NCBI RefSeq assembly: GCF_000524195.1
Contig: NW_020170422.1
Coordinates: 235,422 to 299,421, forward strand
Origin: Echinococcus granulosus
Lineage: Eukaryota > Platyhelminthes > Cestoda > Cyclophyllidea > Taeniidae
Direction: 5' to 3'
Length of the DNA: 64,000 nucleotides
In this document: piece after piece, positions 12,916-24,404 of the stretch
Layout of the letters: each line of letters starts with the position of its first letter
Position numbering within the stretch: the stretch's first letter is position 1
Made by a program: the position numbers and the translations under genes
The notes under the pieces: generated by a model
The model's database searches: none
Told to the model about the DNA's origin: nothing
The model's input: only the letters and a program-made list of their open reading frames with translations

Positions 12916-13423
12916 CTTATTAAATCCCCCCGTTTACTCCAAGTTTATTATTTGATTTCACTTTCAGTTTATGTCCTTTTAGCACTCCCCACTTAACGCT
13001 GGTTTGAACAGCCAGTAAAGGTGAAGGAAACAATTTAAACATCGACACAAAGTTTTATTGCAGAATTCGCTTAACATTACCTTCCACTTATTGTCTTCCT
13101 TGTTTTCCCTTGGATGCAATAACTTGCCTCTCTAGCGCGTTGTTCGGAAGCGCCTGCATCTAATCGGTCATCACTTTATTTCCTCCCAATTCTCCCACTT
13201 TTTGACGACTAACTAGGCAATTTGGTCACCTTTTCCGCACTTTCTAATTTAAGTGGATGCAAATAATCGAAGCTGGTCTTTTTTTACATCTTGTAACACA
13301 ACTTGCCTCCAAATGAACATTTACTGATCGCACCATAATTCTAAATCATTAGTATTTAATAATCAGTGTCTTGCTCGTTGTAGAGGATTGTTTGTTTTCC
13401 CCAAATCCCTAACAGTTCTGCCT
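12916..13423. other. Spacer between two minus-strand genes
   Basis: About 500 bases separate the DYDC-like stop codon from the first assigned dynein exon. The missing dynein start codon, its 5' UTR and the DYDC-like 3' end should lie here. TTTATT, the complement of a poly(A) signal, occurs at 13175-13180. I see no other coding exon. Confidence 0.5.
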
Positions 13424-16400
13424 TTATTCCTCATCCTCATCCTCATCTCCTTCCTCCTCCTCTTCCATCCCTTCTTCTCCCATCTCATTCCCATCCATTT
13501 TCCTGCTCTCAGCAAGACGAGCCGCTCTCTCCGCCTTTAAGCGCGAGCGCTCCATTCGCCACCAGACCTTGAAGGCAACTTCGGTGGCCATATCAATCAC
13601 CTCTTCCATCACCAGCGGCCATACCTGCGAGCGCATCGCGTTCGTAGCCATCGTCGCCTTCGTTTCCGTTAACTCGCGGCGTCGCTGTAGTTCCGCCAGT
13701 CTTCGCTTCTCCTCTTCCTCCACACGCATTCGTTCACCCTACATCCGATGGTTGGAAAGAGGGAACGGAAATGCGATCATTTACTCGTGATAGTTCCACA
13801 GTAGTAGCATGAGAGGTCACACCTTATATGCTTCTATTTTCCAATTCCCAAATTTTCTTTATTATAATGGCATTTCCTTTTATTGCACACTTTACGACTG
13901 AAGCGTTTTCAGCCTCCAGCGACTCGACTTAGGGACATCAACAAGGCATTTGCTTCTGAACGTCCATTCCCAAATTCTTTCTGGAATTACCCAGTACCTA
14001 TGCCAAATTTGGGAAACTCACCTCATAAAATACCACAGCAAAGCGTCTGCTGTGGATGACCGATTTTTAAGTTTCACAATGGAAGGGCTATCGAAACTTT
14101 ATCAACTATGGTCACGATCCCAGGCTCAAAATTTATGTCTTACTGATAATGAAGTGTGACAAGATTTAAACACCCTGAAATTTATGTGAGAGAACTACTT
14201 CAAACATTTACATTGAAGTTTTGATGTATAAGCATGATGATGAAAATAATCTAGACGGGCCGTTGCACCGTGTTAAAGTGTTCATGGAGAAGGGGGAATG
14301 AAAACTGGACTCAGCTACAAGATGTTATTTCGTATTATTTCATTAAAAATTATTATTTCTTGAGAGAACTTTTAATGAGAAATGTGAATGACACATAAGA
14401 TACATTTGCTGTTGTGCACCGACGAGTATTAATACTTTCGGTAGCAGCGTCACATATACGTGACGCATGTTTCTCATCAGTTTATGATAACAACGCCTGA
14501 AATTAGTTGTGTTTAATCTTATATTAGTAAGATGAATGTGGAATATTCTTGGTATGAAAATGATTTTAATTCGCATTTCTTAAGCAATGGCCTCCCAGTC
14601 ATTCTTAGCGCCTATAATTAAGATACTATCATGTGTGCAAACGTTTCTACTGATAACGCAGATCCTGTTAATACCTTTCGGAGTGACTCGGGTATGAAAC
14701 TGATGAAATCGCAGTTGGATGTCCTTCTCTACTCTTCGAATTAATGCGTTGCGAGTAGTTACCGAGTTAGGACTCAGAAGACGATTGACAAAGAATACAA
14801 GCATTTTAAAAAGTGAGGGAATCTGCAATGGGAAACTCGCGGGTAAAAGGAAACAATCTTGCTGTATACTAGATAAGCGGGCAGTGGAACCAGGTTCTAC
14901 CCATCGACCAATCATAGGGCGAACTGAACCCGGACTTGGTTGAGCGTTGCCCAATCATGTTAAACGGGATTAAAGCAGATATTTTTGACTGCAGTTTATC
15001 ACACTTAAGCAGAAAAATCCAAATCACTGACCCAGAGTAGCTTCAGCATCTACTTTTTAGCGTTAAAGGAGATGTTCTAGCGAGAAATACATGAGTTACA
15101 CCGCCAACAATTCGGTCAAGACCCTCCCGCTATAGGCTCATCGCATCATCCCCCATCATAGTGAAAGCAATAGTCTTTGTGGTGAACTTTGCAGAAATAA
15201 AACACGGCAAAATGGAATGAAGTGCTGGAAATGTGTGGATTGATGCTTATGCATTCATATGCACACCTCCACTTGTGGACAGGGCAATTAAAATCTGTTC
15301 TATCAACGCAAGCGCCTACCTTCAAGAAGTTCTGTTCTGCACGAATAGCACGTTCAGCCTGGAGTCGTATATTGAAGGGTATTTGTAGGGCCAAAATTCG
15401 TTCCATTTCAAAGATTGCGAATTTCCGCTGAAATTAAAAGCAGGGGTTCAGTTTGTCTTATGGGGAATATTTAATTGAAGTCAGGGCCTCCAATTTTAGA
15501 AGTTGATGAAGAGGTATCACCATGGTGATACTACATGTAGTAGTAAGAAGTAACTCGGACTATTTAATAGCCGTTTGCTCAAAAGTCGTGCGCCAGTCCA
15601 TTCTCAGTCCAGTAGCCGGTAAATAGGATAGTGGGCGATAATGGAAGTAGATGCAGGTGACGGGAGCAAAAACGGCCAAGAATATGGATGGGAAGTTTCA
15701 AGCACGGAACGGTAGGATAACGCGGCGCCTAGCCGTCCAAGATTGAGAAATAAGAATGAAGTAGACAAGTCAAAGACGATCATGCGCCTCTCAGTGCCGA
15801 TTGCGATTGTGATGGTTCTCAACTCAAAACCTTGACAGTCATTCTTGTGAACATTAGCGCGTGATAAGTCTTCTGATCCCTTAGGTCTGATTGACGCATA
15901 GTTCGTCGTGTGCTAAAACGGCAAAAGATCTGAGCTTTTCCGCATTCATGCGGATTCGTAAATGTTCAAGTTTGGCTCACGAAGACTCTCATAACATTGT
16001 TTTGTATGTAACCAGCACAAAAAGTTAAGTGCTGCACCACATTGTAGGCGCGTCCTAGCAAGGGAAGTTAGGATTTGCTAGGCTACATTGGCATGTGCAA
16101 CGAAAAATGAACCAATTATTTTGCTGTGAAGTCAATCAGAGTGTCGAAGAAGTTGAAGCATGTAGATCCACCACCTTTTAGCCCTGAAGATGTAAATTCG
16201 GATTTATTGGGAAATCTCTCTATGCTAAATTTGCTTCTCAGGTATTAACTACAGACAGTAACACTGGGGGAAATCTAGCGGGGACCGCATCAAGAAAAAA
16301 TACAGCTGCCAAATCCTGCAACTAACTTGCTTTTGTAAACGCAAATGTCCCCTTTTGACGTGAAACATTATATTTAAGCACATAATGCTACCCTTGCGGG

Positions 16401-16830
16401 TTTTGAGATAAATGTGCTTTTGGTTTAGCCACATTAACCTTAACTTCTATCCATTGGTTTCCCTGCTCTATCACAGCAAGAGGCTAAGCGACACAACCTA
16501 TCTATGAAAAATTGACTTTATCTAACACTAGACTGAGGAAACATATAAGGGGTTTACTACAAGCCTACATTAAGAAGCCTTGGATAAAATAAATAGCGGA
16601 AAGTGCTCCGGGAGATTTCAATCAGCTACTTATTTGGCTTACAAGTAGGGTCCTGCACTTTATGGGGCACTTACACAGCGGTAGTCTCTAACTTTAATGG
16701 CCCAGTACTTGAGGTAGTTTGCGAGAAACTCAATGGGATCGAGCGGTTGGTAGAGCACAACAGCTGAGAGCGCATCCTTCAGCGGTTCGCTTAGCACGCG
16801 TTGTATGTAGTCGCTCTCAGGATGGTCCAT
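13424..16830 (-). CDS. DPY30-domain coiled-coil protein (DYDC-like)
   Basis: Three exons in matching phase 0 were read on the minus strand: 16675-16830, 15320-15427 and 13424-13738, giving 192 aa. Residues 8-46 form a DPY30 motif (YIQRVLSEPLKDALSAV followed by DPIEFLANYL), a helix-loop-helix dimer that docks on amphipathic helices in Set1/MLL complexes, radial spokes and adenylate kinase 7. It is followed by a long charged helix (EMERILALQIPF, then EEEEKRRLAELQRRRE) and an acidic Glu/Asp tail. Human DYDC1/2 and radial-spoke RSP2-type proteins share the DPY30-plus-helix layout, so an axonemal role is likely; this is inference. The start ATG (16830) lies 21 nt before the motif. The stop codon overlaps an AATAAA (13423-13428, complement). 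The two introns are 1.2-1.6 kb and hold no recognised gene. Confidence 0.8.
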
Positions 16831-17445
16831 AGCCCCCTTCACATTTACCACCTTTGCATTTAAATGGGTGCAATCAATAAAAAGGGCAAAGGGCAAAGTT
16901 AAATTATGTGTTCACTGGTTCTTGCTTTCGACACAGAAAACTGAGTGGAAAATATAGAAAAGAAAACATTTTCAGCAAAGTTCCGGAATGCCCCCCTTCT
17001 TCACCCCTTTAACAGTACCGATTAAAGTGATCAATCAAATTACAGGTACGAATTAGGAATAGAGTACGGAAACAGGGGTCTTTTGGCTTATACTCATGAT
17101 ATTAGACTAAAAGTTTGCATTAAAAAATATTCTATATTAAAAGAGGTCCAATATGACGATCGGAAATCCCTACTGCTTTTTTTTATAACTGTCTTCGTTT
17201 CCAGCATCAACAAACTACGTTATAATTTTACCGATGGGCAAATATTTTCGAAATGGTGTATTCTAGTATTTTCATATATGCCTATTTGTAATTTATGTTA
17301 TTCTGAAGTTATTAACCACCCATTATTAAGAAGTAAGTGCGAAAGCATAAATGCTGCTTGTGTTTTTATCCCTCTGTGATGATTGTGCTTTTGCCAGAAT
17401 GAGTATCTCAAGCAGGTCTATTGATGTTTTGTACACAAGCATACG
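16831..17445. other. Intergenic, no gene seen
   Basis: This is A+T-rich sequence upstream of the DYDC-like start codon, which should hold that gene's promoter. I see no coding exon or repeat that I can support. Confidence 0.4.
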
Positions 17446-17535
17446 TGTAGCGTCCCGAGGCTTCCCCGAGGACGAAAGAAGACATACTACTCGGGCAGAA
17501 CATATATATTCAGCACAGAGAAGGCCTTTGGGTTA
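17446..17535 (-). mobile_element. Truncated inverted LTR-like copy B1
   Basis: It begins with the family terminus TGTAGCG followed by TCCCGAGGCTTCCC, and is the reverse complement of the right end of the neighbouring copy (17530-17713). The two are head to head and form an imperfect inverted repeat; B1 stops where the next copy starts. Confidence 0.7.
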
Positions 17536-18620
17536 CTGGTTGTTTATCTCCCGGTATTGGCGAGGAGCGACTTTTGAGATGGTTTTTGTACCACGCCGGG
17601 TTGCCTGCCCTCGGGCCATACCTGTAGCCCAAGTACCTTCTCTGTGCCGAATATATGTATTCTACTCCAGTATTATGTCTTCTTTTGTCTTCAGGGAAGT
17701 CTCGGGACGCTAAATTGGCAGTTGGAAGTGAACCCAATCCTAAAGGACATCTGTCCTGATTTTCACTGCTGAGTGATAAACCGTAGCGGAACGGAAGAAG
17801 TACATATGCTACGGATGGGAGAATGGTGATGACCCCAAACAGATGGGTTGAAGTTGGCGCTCACCTTCGGCACCTGTCCCTGTCCCGTGTTCTGCAGGAA
17901 AGATGTTAGCAACTAAAGTGACACTAGCCATAAACCGTCTGAAAGTTTAGTTACAGACTTCTCCTACCGTACCTGCAATAAGCTGTTGATAAAGTGAATT
18001 CTCGATACCTCCTCCATTTCCTTACTATCTGAATGGAGCATGGGCAGCTCTGAAGTTGGAACAACATGGCAAAGAGGAACAGATGCAAAACCCTTCCCCC
18101 ATGGACATGTATTAAATCCCGTCCTTCCTTACACAAATCCGATTTTATGCCAGTGTTCCTACATCTATCTATGGTTACGTATAATGGCCAGCACAATTCT
18201 CCATTTCTAAAAGTAAGTTGCCAAACCGGACGAAACTGCAAATTCAGTTAGATTGCTAGGAGGAGTCAGCTACAATGCAGTCAAGTATCGCCCCAGTTGC
18301 ACGCTAATTTGATGACCAACAGGGCCGGCTCGCGGATGCTTCTTAACAGCACCGACTACGTTGGGATGATTGACGCGGGAGGTTGATCAGAGGGAGCGCC
18401 GGAGATGACGCTCAAAAGAGGAGACGGGCTATGTAATACGATGGTTGTTCTTCCCTCGGTATTGACGAGGAGCGACTTTTGATTTGGCCTTTGAACTACG
18501 ACGGATGGGCTGGCCTTGGGGCCATGCCAGTAGCTAAAACACCCTTCTCTGTGCCAAATATATGTATTCTACCCCACTACCATGTCTTAAATCGTCTTCA
18601 GGAAGTCTCGGGGAAGTACG
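17530..18620 (-). mobile_element. TRIM-like element 1 (two LTRs plus non-coding interior)
   Basis: Direct repeats at 17530-17713 and 18432-18620 flank an interior of about 720 bp. In LTR orientation (minus strand) the element reads TGTAGCG...TATTACA, interior, then a second LTR. The left edge of the 18432 copy is TGTAATAC, the complement of GTATTACA. The interior shares order and sequence with 44300-44968 and, inverted relative to it, with 24600-25245. Common landmarks are TTCTGCAGGAAAG, GATACCTCCTCCA and CTAAAGGACA. No ORF of retroviral type is present. Confidence 0.7.
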
Positions 18621-18797
18621 TATGTGTTGTCTATTGTTTCGGTGAAAAGTCACCTTTGACTTGGCCATTGTGCCATGCCCGGTGGGCTCACCTTCGCGTC
18701 ATACTAGTAGCCCTGATGCCTTCTATACGTCATCAGTATATACTCTGCCCGAGTATTATGTTTTCATTCGTCTTACGGGAAGTCTCGGGGCCCCACA
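18618..18797 (-). mobile_element. LTR-like copy D, abutting element 1
   Basis: A second family LTR follows the 18432-18620 copy with essentially no gap and in the same orientation. It contains GTAGCCCTGATGCCTTCT, CCCGAGTATTATG and GGGAAGTCTCGGGG. It may be an extra LTR left by recombination or a nested insertion. Confidence 0.65.
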
Positions 18798-19259
18798 TAT
18801 TGTCTTCCGCGGTGCCTGGGCGTATTACAACTAGTAGAAATCGAAAATCCTGCAAAGCCTTAGAGTTATGTTATCTTGGTAGACTAACGAAAACTTAAAG
18901 ATACGCAAACAAACCATCTCATCTAAAAGTCCATTTATTTTCGGTTAAAGAGAATTCTATTTCATCTAACTCTAACAAGACACCTCAGAAAAGAAACATT
19001 GCGTTTATACCACTTGGATGAGCAAACACTTAGCTACAAGAAAAAATATGCCAAAGTATAAAAATTTTGTTTAAATTTTTGTCCCATAAACAGTTGTTTT
19101 TGTTTCAGTTATTGTAAGGGCCTCTGCCGCCATTTTAGCCGTTGAAATGCGTGCGAAGTGGAGGAAGAAGCGCGTTAGGAGGCTGAAGCGGAAAAGAAGG
19201 AAGATGAGGCAGAGGAGCAAGTAAACTGCTCTTCTGACTAGCTGGATAAGCACTCTGTA

Positions 19260-20215
19260 CGTTACTGTAATGGGTGTGAATCCTATTAAAGACTTACTGG
19301 CAGCATCTGATGCCTCATTTGTCTCGTCTCCGGTTCCACTGATTATTTTCCGTACAGGTTCCGCTCTTACCGATCTGACAACAAGATGGGTGTGCTTGTT
19401 GTCTTTTAGCTGGGTTCTGGCCGTCTGTGGCCGGGGAGTGGTTCGGGTCCTAGTACCATCCGCACTTAACTACTGTGATCGGATCCGTGGGGACTTTGGA
19501 AATTTGCTTCCGGGCTTTTCGTGTGGTTGTCTGGGTAAGTTGGTGGTGTTTTTTGCTGGGTAGGTAGGTCTGGGGGGCTGTCTGCTCGCGGCGACGGCTG
19601 TCGCAGGCTGAGGTGTTGACTCACGTGGGAATCCTGGTAGTGGTGAGGTTGCGCGATTTTTGCGGTCTTTTCGTTGATAACGGCGCTCCCGTGGGTGCTT
19701 GTCCTTGCGTCGTTTTGTTCGAGGGCTCCATGGTTACAGAGAGTGGGTTCTGCTGAAGGTCGGGTAGTGTCTGATGAGACACAGGCCAATGTCCAGCACA
19801 AACTGCAGTCTAAGAGTCCCTCATTGCAATGGTTTCCAAAGTCGGGGTGCGATGTGCTCGAAGTCTGGTAGCGTCTCGCCTTGGGAGTCGAGGTATTGCT
19901 AGCCCCATAACGCAAAGGAGTTATCACTTTTACGAAGGTTCGGGCGTGCTCGCATCGCATAAGGGCTTAGACCTTAGTGTGATCAAAAGATTTATATGAC
20001 GCGGCGTCTGAAATCGAAGATCGCGGCCTGGGAGGGAATCTCTTTCCCTTTGTCAACAAGGCCGGCACACCCAGAGCTGGACGTTTGGCCACCACGGCCA
20101 CCTGAAGAACCCCAGGCGATCATGTGACCCATAACTTTAGCTGCTTGGGGACGCGAACGTACCGATAAAAACGAGGCTGGGCAACCTCGCAATCGGTATC
20201 TCCTCACTTAACCAA
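19260..20215. other. G+C-rich block of unknown nature
   Basis: This block is visibly richer in G+C and CpG than its surroundings. The minus strand stays open for 164 codons at 19466-19960 (Pro-, Ser-, Thr- and His-rich, with no domain that I recognise). I see no splice-bounded gene and no terminal repeats. It could be a mobile-element fragment or an unexpressed open stretch; I cannot decide. Confidence 0.3.
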
Positions 20216-21298
20216 AAGCATTCCTTGTACTTTCTAAGAGAATATCGACAACTCTCAAATGTGACGCTGCGAAAGTGTTCAGCCAGGCACTTTCATGTGC
20301 CAAAATACGCATTGTATTAGCTCAGACACTGGGATCGGAAATACCATGCAACGGACCGAAAGGGTCGTAAAACACAGGAACAGCTGCACTCCAGAGGCAC
20401 ACACCCAATTGGGGAACCCGCCAGTAGTGCAGCGGTCATCAATCAACACGGCCACGGCAGGTTAAGTTGAACTGGGTGGCCGTCTTTAGTCACAAAGCCA
20501 TAGCGGGATCACTCGAGAACTACACACGGCAAAGCGTCACAAAAACGAAGATACTGAAACTACGACCATTTATGGCTTTAAGAAACTTCTTGGGTGTACA
20601 GCAGAGGCTAGGAACCCAAGGCATGCGCAAGGCTTGCGTCCAAAACGAGAACCAAAGACAGATATGAGACAAAGGTTTTTATTAAAACACAACGCAAAAA
20701 AAGTCCACATGCTCCTGTCTCATCTCCCTCCTCTCGCTCGGGTCATCTCACGCTTCTTGCGCCACTTATTCCGCGTGCTTAAAGCAGCCACGGAGGGCGA
20801 CGAATTACTCAAACAAAAAAAGAAGAAGAGAAAACAAAAGTAAATGTCTTGTAAATAAAAAATATATAAAAATGTTCAAGTAAAAATTTACAAAAGTAAA
20901 TTTTTAGTTGAATACAAGCCAATAAAAGTCCATAAGTATAGATGCTGATGCAAAGGAGGCAAACGGCGAACAGAGGCACTCTTTAATACCTGTTATCTAG
21001 CGCAAAAATGTACAAATATGCAGAATTCTGTATTTTGAATTGTGAGGAAACATGAGTGAAACCAATGATATAAATTTGATAAAGAGGCGTCATCTGGCTT
21101 AAAAAGTGACCAATTTGTGTAAAGTTTCGAGCAAGATAGACATGATCTATCTGAATTTTATATTTTTTTGCAATAGTTCCCGTCCCTATCAATCATCTTT
21201 GCGCTCATTAATTTAGCTTACTATTATTTGCCCAATCAGAAATGTCAAACCCTGTTTACTGAATAAGATTCATTATCGAAAGTTGAATTTTTGTGCCC
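20216..21298. other. Intergenic region upstream of the AIG1-like gene
   Basis: No coding exon or family repeat is seen. A run of A-rich sequence occurs around 20810-20870. The promoter of the gene starting at 21299 should be at the right end. Confidence 0.35.
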
Positions 21299-22515
21299 AT
21301 GTCAACGTTGGTTTCTTCAAATGAGCCACACGTCTGTCGTTTTACCCTCACTGATTTGATTTTCATGATGTTGGCGGCGCTGGGGCTGTTTTCCTACAGA
21401 CTTTTCTGCCTTTTGGGTTATGGATATGTCGCTTACTGGACTTTTGAAAATCGTCCTGCAAAAGTTTCGCTGAAGGAAAATGTCTTCCTGCAAACACGGT
21501 TTCTTACCATTGACACATTGGTACGGTTCTCCGTCTTATTCATCGTTTAGCTTCTACACGTCTTGTACTATGCGTTGGCGATTCTTCTTATGCCGACAAG
21601 ATGCAATAAAGTAAAGAGCGTCTTGTCTTGTCTGGCTCTTACAACTGCCACGGTACGTTGTCTTCGGCACTTTGTCAATTTCTAGGTCGTGTCAGTTATG
21701 TTCTGGGGCATCGATTACTTCGACAGATCACTGCTAATGGATCTGAAAACTATTGAATTTATACCCTCGTGGTTTATTCACGCTACGGTAGGCGATGGGT
21801 TCTCTTAAATAACTACAAAATTAGCACACATTCATCAGCATTACTGCATTGTTCGATGTTCTTCTTTCGCGTCCGCATCCGGTGCCTTTGTGGAAGTCTT
21901 TTCTCATTGTTTTCTCCTACTTTCTGGGCTATACTCTCTAGTGGGTTTATTACTAATGCGTTTTATTCAGCCTACTTTTCCTAGCACAGAATACCTGATC
22001 TACAAACACGGGTTCCACCCATATCCTATGCTGAAGCTGTTCACCGTTACCGGTCGTTATCAGTTTTACGGAGTGGCTTTTTGTATTGCCTTTTTGGTCT
22101 TTCTCGTCTCTTCTCTGGTAATAAGACTGGCTTCCTCTGATTACCATCGCAAACCGAAGAGGGATAAAGCAAAGAATAAGAAGCCCCAACAGCAGCCACA
22201 GCACCACCAGCATCAACAACCACAGAAGCAGTCTCTGACGCCCACAAGTGGTACTGTTATTGATATTATTGGCTTACTCCAGTGTTGCGAAAGAAACTTA
22301 TCATTTTGCCTCTTTTGCACGGTCGGTAGATACGGTGCTAGTTACTTATGTGGTAGGGCTTTTTGCGAACCTAACTTCCTTGTAACACAGATGGAACGAA
22401 TTTTAAGACATTTCTAGTTGCATGGTTTACTTTGTATCGGTTTAAAGTAAATGGTTTGTGCTGTAATTCACTTGTCTTTGCAGCCAAAAAGAAGAAACAG
22501 GCCAAGCAGGATTAA
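21299..22515 (+). CDS. AIG1/ADTRP-family membrane hydrolase
   Basis: Members of this multipass family hydrolyse fatty-acid esters of hydroxy fatty acids with a catalytic Thr and His. Six exons in agreeing phase were read: 21299-21520, 21551-21652, 21686-21787, 21825-21940, 21985-22250 and 22484-22515, giving 279 aa. Introns are 30, 33, 37, 44 and 233 nt. FLT at residues 68-70 aligns with the catalytic Thr43 of human AIG1, and His143 in ATHT aligns with His134. The FWGIDYFDR and SWFIHAT segments fit the family's FWIIYAYDRE...GWLNHGMHT. Several hydrophobic helices are visible. The C-terminus is unusual: after the last helix a tail of about 45 residues is rich in Lys, Gln and His. The final 10-codon exon (AKKKKQAKQD) is inferred from phase; without it the frame ends at 22417 after a less plausible tail. 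Confidence 0.88.
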
Positions 22516-22742
22516 GGTTTTGTCATTCGAAGTTGTCAACCAGCCGTCAGCGTCAGTGTTTAATCGTGTTCCTACTGTCAACCGCTATGTAATTGTTATT
22601 CGCGCCTCCCCTTTTTAACATATTTGTGTGTACCTCTATGATCTTTCCATCTGCTCCCCCATTGCACGCATTGAGAGCGCTTATAGCAGTGCATGTAAAA
22701 ATCAGGTGTATCTTTGCCGCTGTTTGATTAAATGCACGTGTG

Positions 22743-22748
22743 AATAAA
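22743..22748 (+). terminator. Candidate poly(A) signal of the AIG1-like gene
   Basis: AATAAA lies 228 nt after the stop codon at 22515 and is the first such hexamer on this strand after it. Confidence 0.5.
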
Positions 22749-23994
22749 CATTGTCAAACGAGATGGTTTCTTTGTTCTACTTCTCATTTGTTGACAGGGA
22801 GTGCTTAGTTAGACTTCCCGCCAGCAGTGTACCTTCGAAGCGGAAAGCTGGTGCAGTAACCGAGGCACGTCCGTATGTGCGACTTTCTAGGTCGGTGGAA
22901 TTTGGGCTCTCCTATGGAACGCAAACGGGCTTAGGCGCTAGGCTGGTGTATGCGGGTGAGCAGGTAAACAGCTGGTGGGTATGGAACTCACCCACAGACT
23001 TACCGTGGTCCGTGTGTGGTTGCGTCGCTTACTCCACATTGTTGATTTCGCACACCGCGTTCCTCCGCGCCTAACTTTGGCTGACGTTTGGCAAGCCTAA
23101 TCTAATTCAGTCATCATTGCGTGCCATAACGATCTAGCAGCTTTTGCCTGAAACGGGTCAAGACCGCACCGTGCCTGTGCTTCAACTGCCTCTTACGTTA
23201 ACGTATTCCCTGCCATGGTCTGTCTCAGCAGCAAATTGGCCACCATAGCTCTCCTATTTTATTGTTCTCTCATGATACTCTAATTGTTAGCACTCATTTT
23301 TTTAAGAAATGTTTCAACTGCAGTTGTCCGAAAAACCTGAGAAAGTTATCCGAGATTATTCCACATCTCCTTTATTCAAAGATCACTACTGTTTTATACA
23401 ACCACGGTTATTACTAATTGATGAAATATGCTGCACGTATGACGCAGAAGCTCAGGCAAAAGGTTTTGGCGTCGCACAAATGTGATGCCGACAGCAAAAT
23501 TGTTAACCTGAAAATGTAACTAGCAGAGCATGTTGGGTTCTTGCCGTGAATCGCCATAACTCCATGCGTATCCCCTTGGACGGGGTTAAACCGACTTCTC
23601 CGTTTTAGCGCCGCGCCTATCCGCGCCGGATAATTGATGGAAGCTACGAATTGAAGTACGGTGAAATTAACTATTCCCACTTGTAGTTAGTACCCATTTG
23701 GCTGTTGAAACAGCTCGTGGAGTCTTCACTACCTTTATCCTCTTTTAGCAAACCATGTGAAGGAGAAGACTAACTTTTTGAGAAGAAGTGGATCACTAGA
23801 AGGAATAATCCATTCATATGTTTAGTCTCCTCGAGTTGTTAAAGGTGACGCAATTTCTTTCAGCAGTAGCCTTTTCATGACAGCTGGAGTCTTGTGTGCT
23901 CCGATTTGCCACATTCTAGTCTCATCGCTAGTATGCACTAAAACGGCAAGCTGGCATGATCTGTAGGAGAAGGAATATTTGGTACAAGTGAGGT
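22749..23994. other. Intergenic, no gene recognised
   Basis: The plus strand is open for about 107 codons at 22751-23074, but it has no recognisable domain or splice signals that support a gene. I see no repeat that I can define. Confidence 0.3.
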
Positions 23995-24260
23995 TGTGGC
24001 GCCCTTAGACTTCCATAAAGACGAAAGAAGCCATAATACTTGGGCGGAATATGTGTTGTTGACATGCAGAAGGGCTTGGGGCTATTAGCATGGCCCGCAG
24101 GTCAGACCGCCTCGAAGAGGTGCAATGGCGGATCCCTTAATTTTCTCCTTACCGAAACGGAGTATTTTGAGAGTGGATGGTGTTTTTGACAGACGCGTTG
24201 ATGGTAAATACTGATAAACGGTTTGAAGACTGTGTTAGCTGAGCTAATTATGCACATCGG
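23995..24260 (+). mobile_element. LTR-like copy E with flanking similarity to copy G
   Basis: It begins TGTGGCG, runs through AAGACGAAAGAAG, GGCGGAATATGTGTTGTTGAC and GCAATGGCGGATCCC, and ends degraded. The sequence after it (TTTTTGACAGACGCGTTGAT) also matches the sequence after the 25246-25426 copy (TTTTTGACAGATGTGTTGTT). Copies E and G were therefore probably duplicated together with their right flank. Confidence 0.6.
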
Positions 24261-24404
24261 AAATTGTAGGGAAATAGGTTTTACTAAACTGGAGCAAAAA
24301 CCCTTCAATTTAGTTTATTTTAACTTAATTGAGGCTCAGAATGATATACATCCTTGAGTAACTAGTTCATTAAAATATTAGAAAATCTAAACGAATTAGT
24401 TATT

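Noticed and set aside
14580..14954. 124-codon open minus-strand frame inside a DYDC-like intron
   Set aside because: No recognisable domain, no convincing splice borders, and the flanking exons join in phase without it.
17351..17737. Two open frames on opposite strands encoding the same FPED(E/K)RRH-type peptide
   Set aside because: Both come from the inverted LTR pair; the shared peptide reflects the palindrome, not a protein family.
22751..23074. 107-codon plus-strand frame downstream of the AIG1-like gene
   Set aside because: No domain and no splice signals; it starts just after a poly(A) signal, and I could not link it to any gene.
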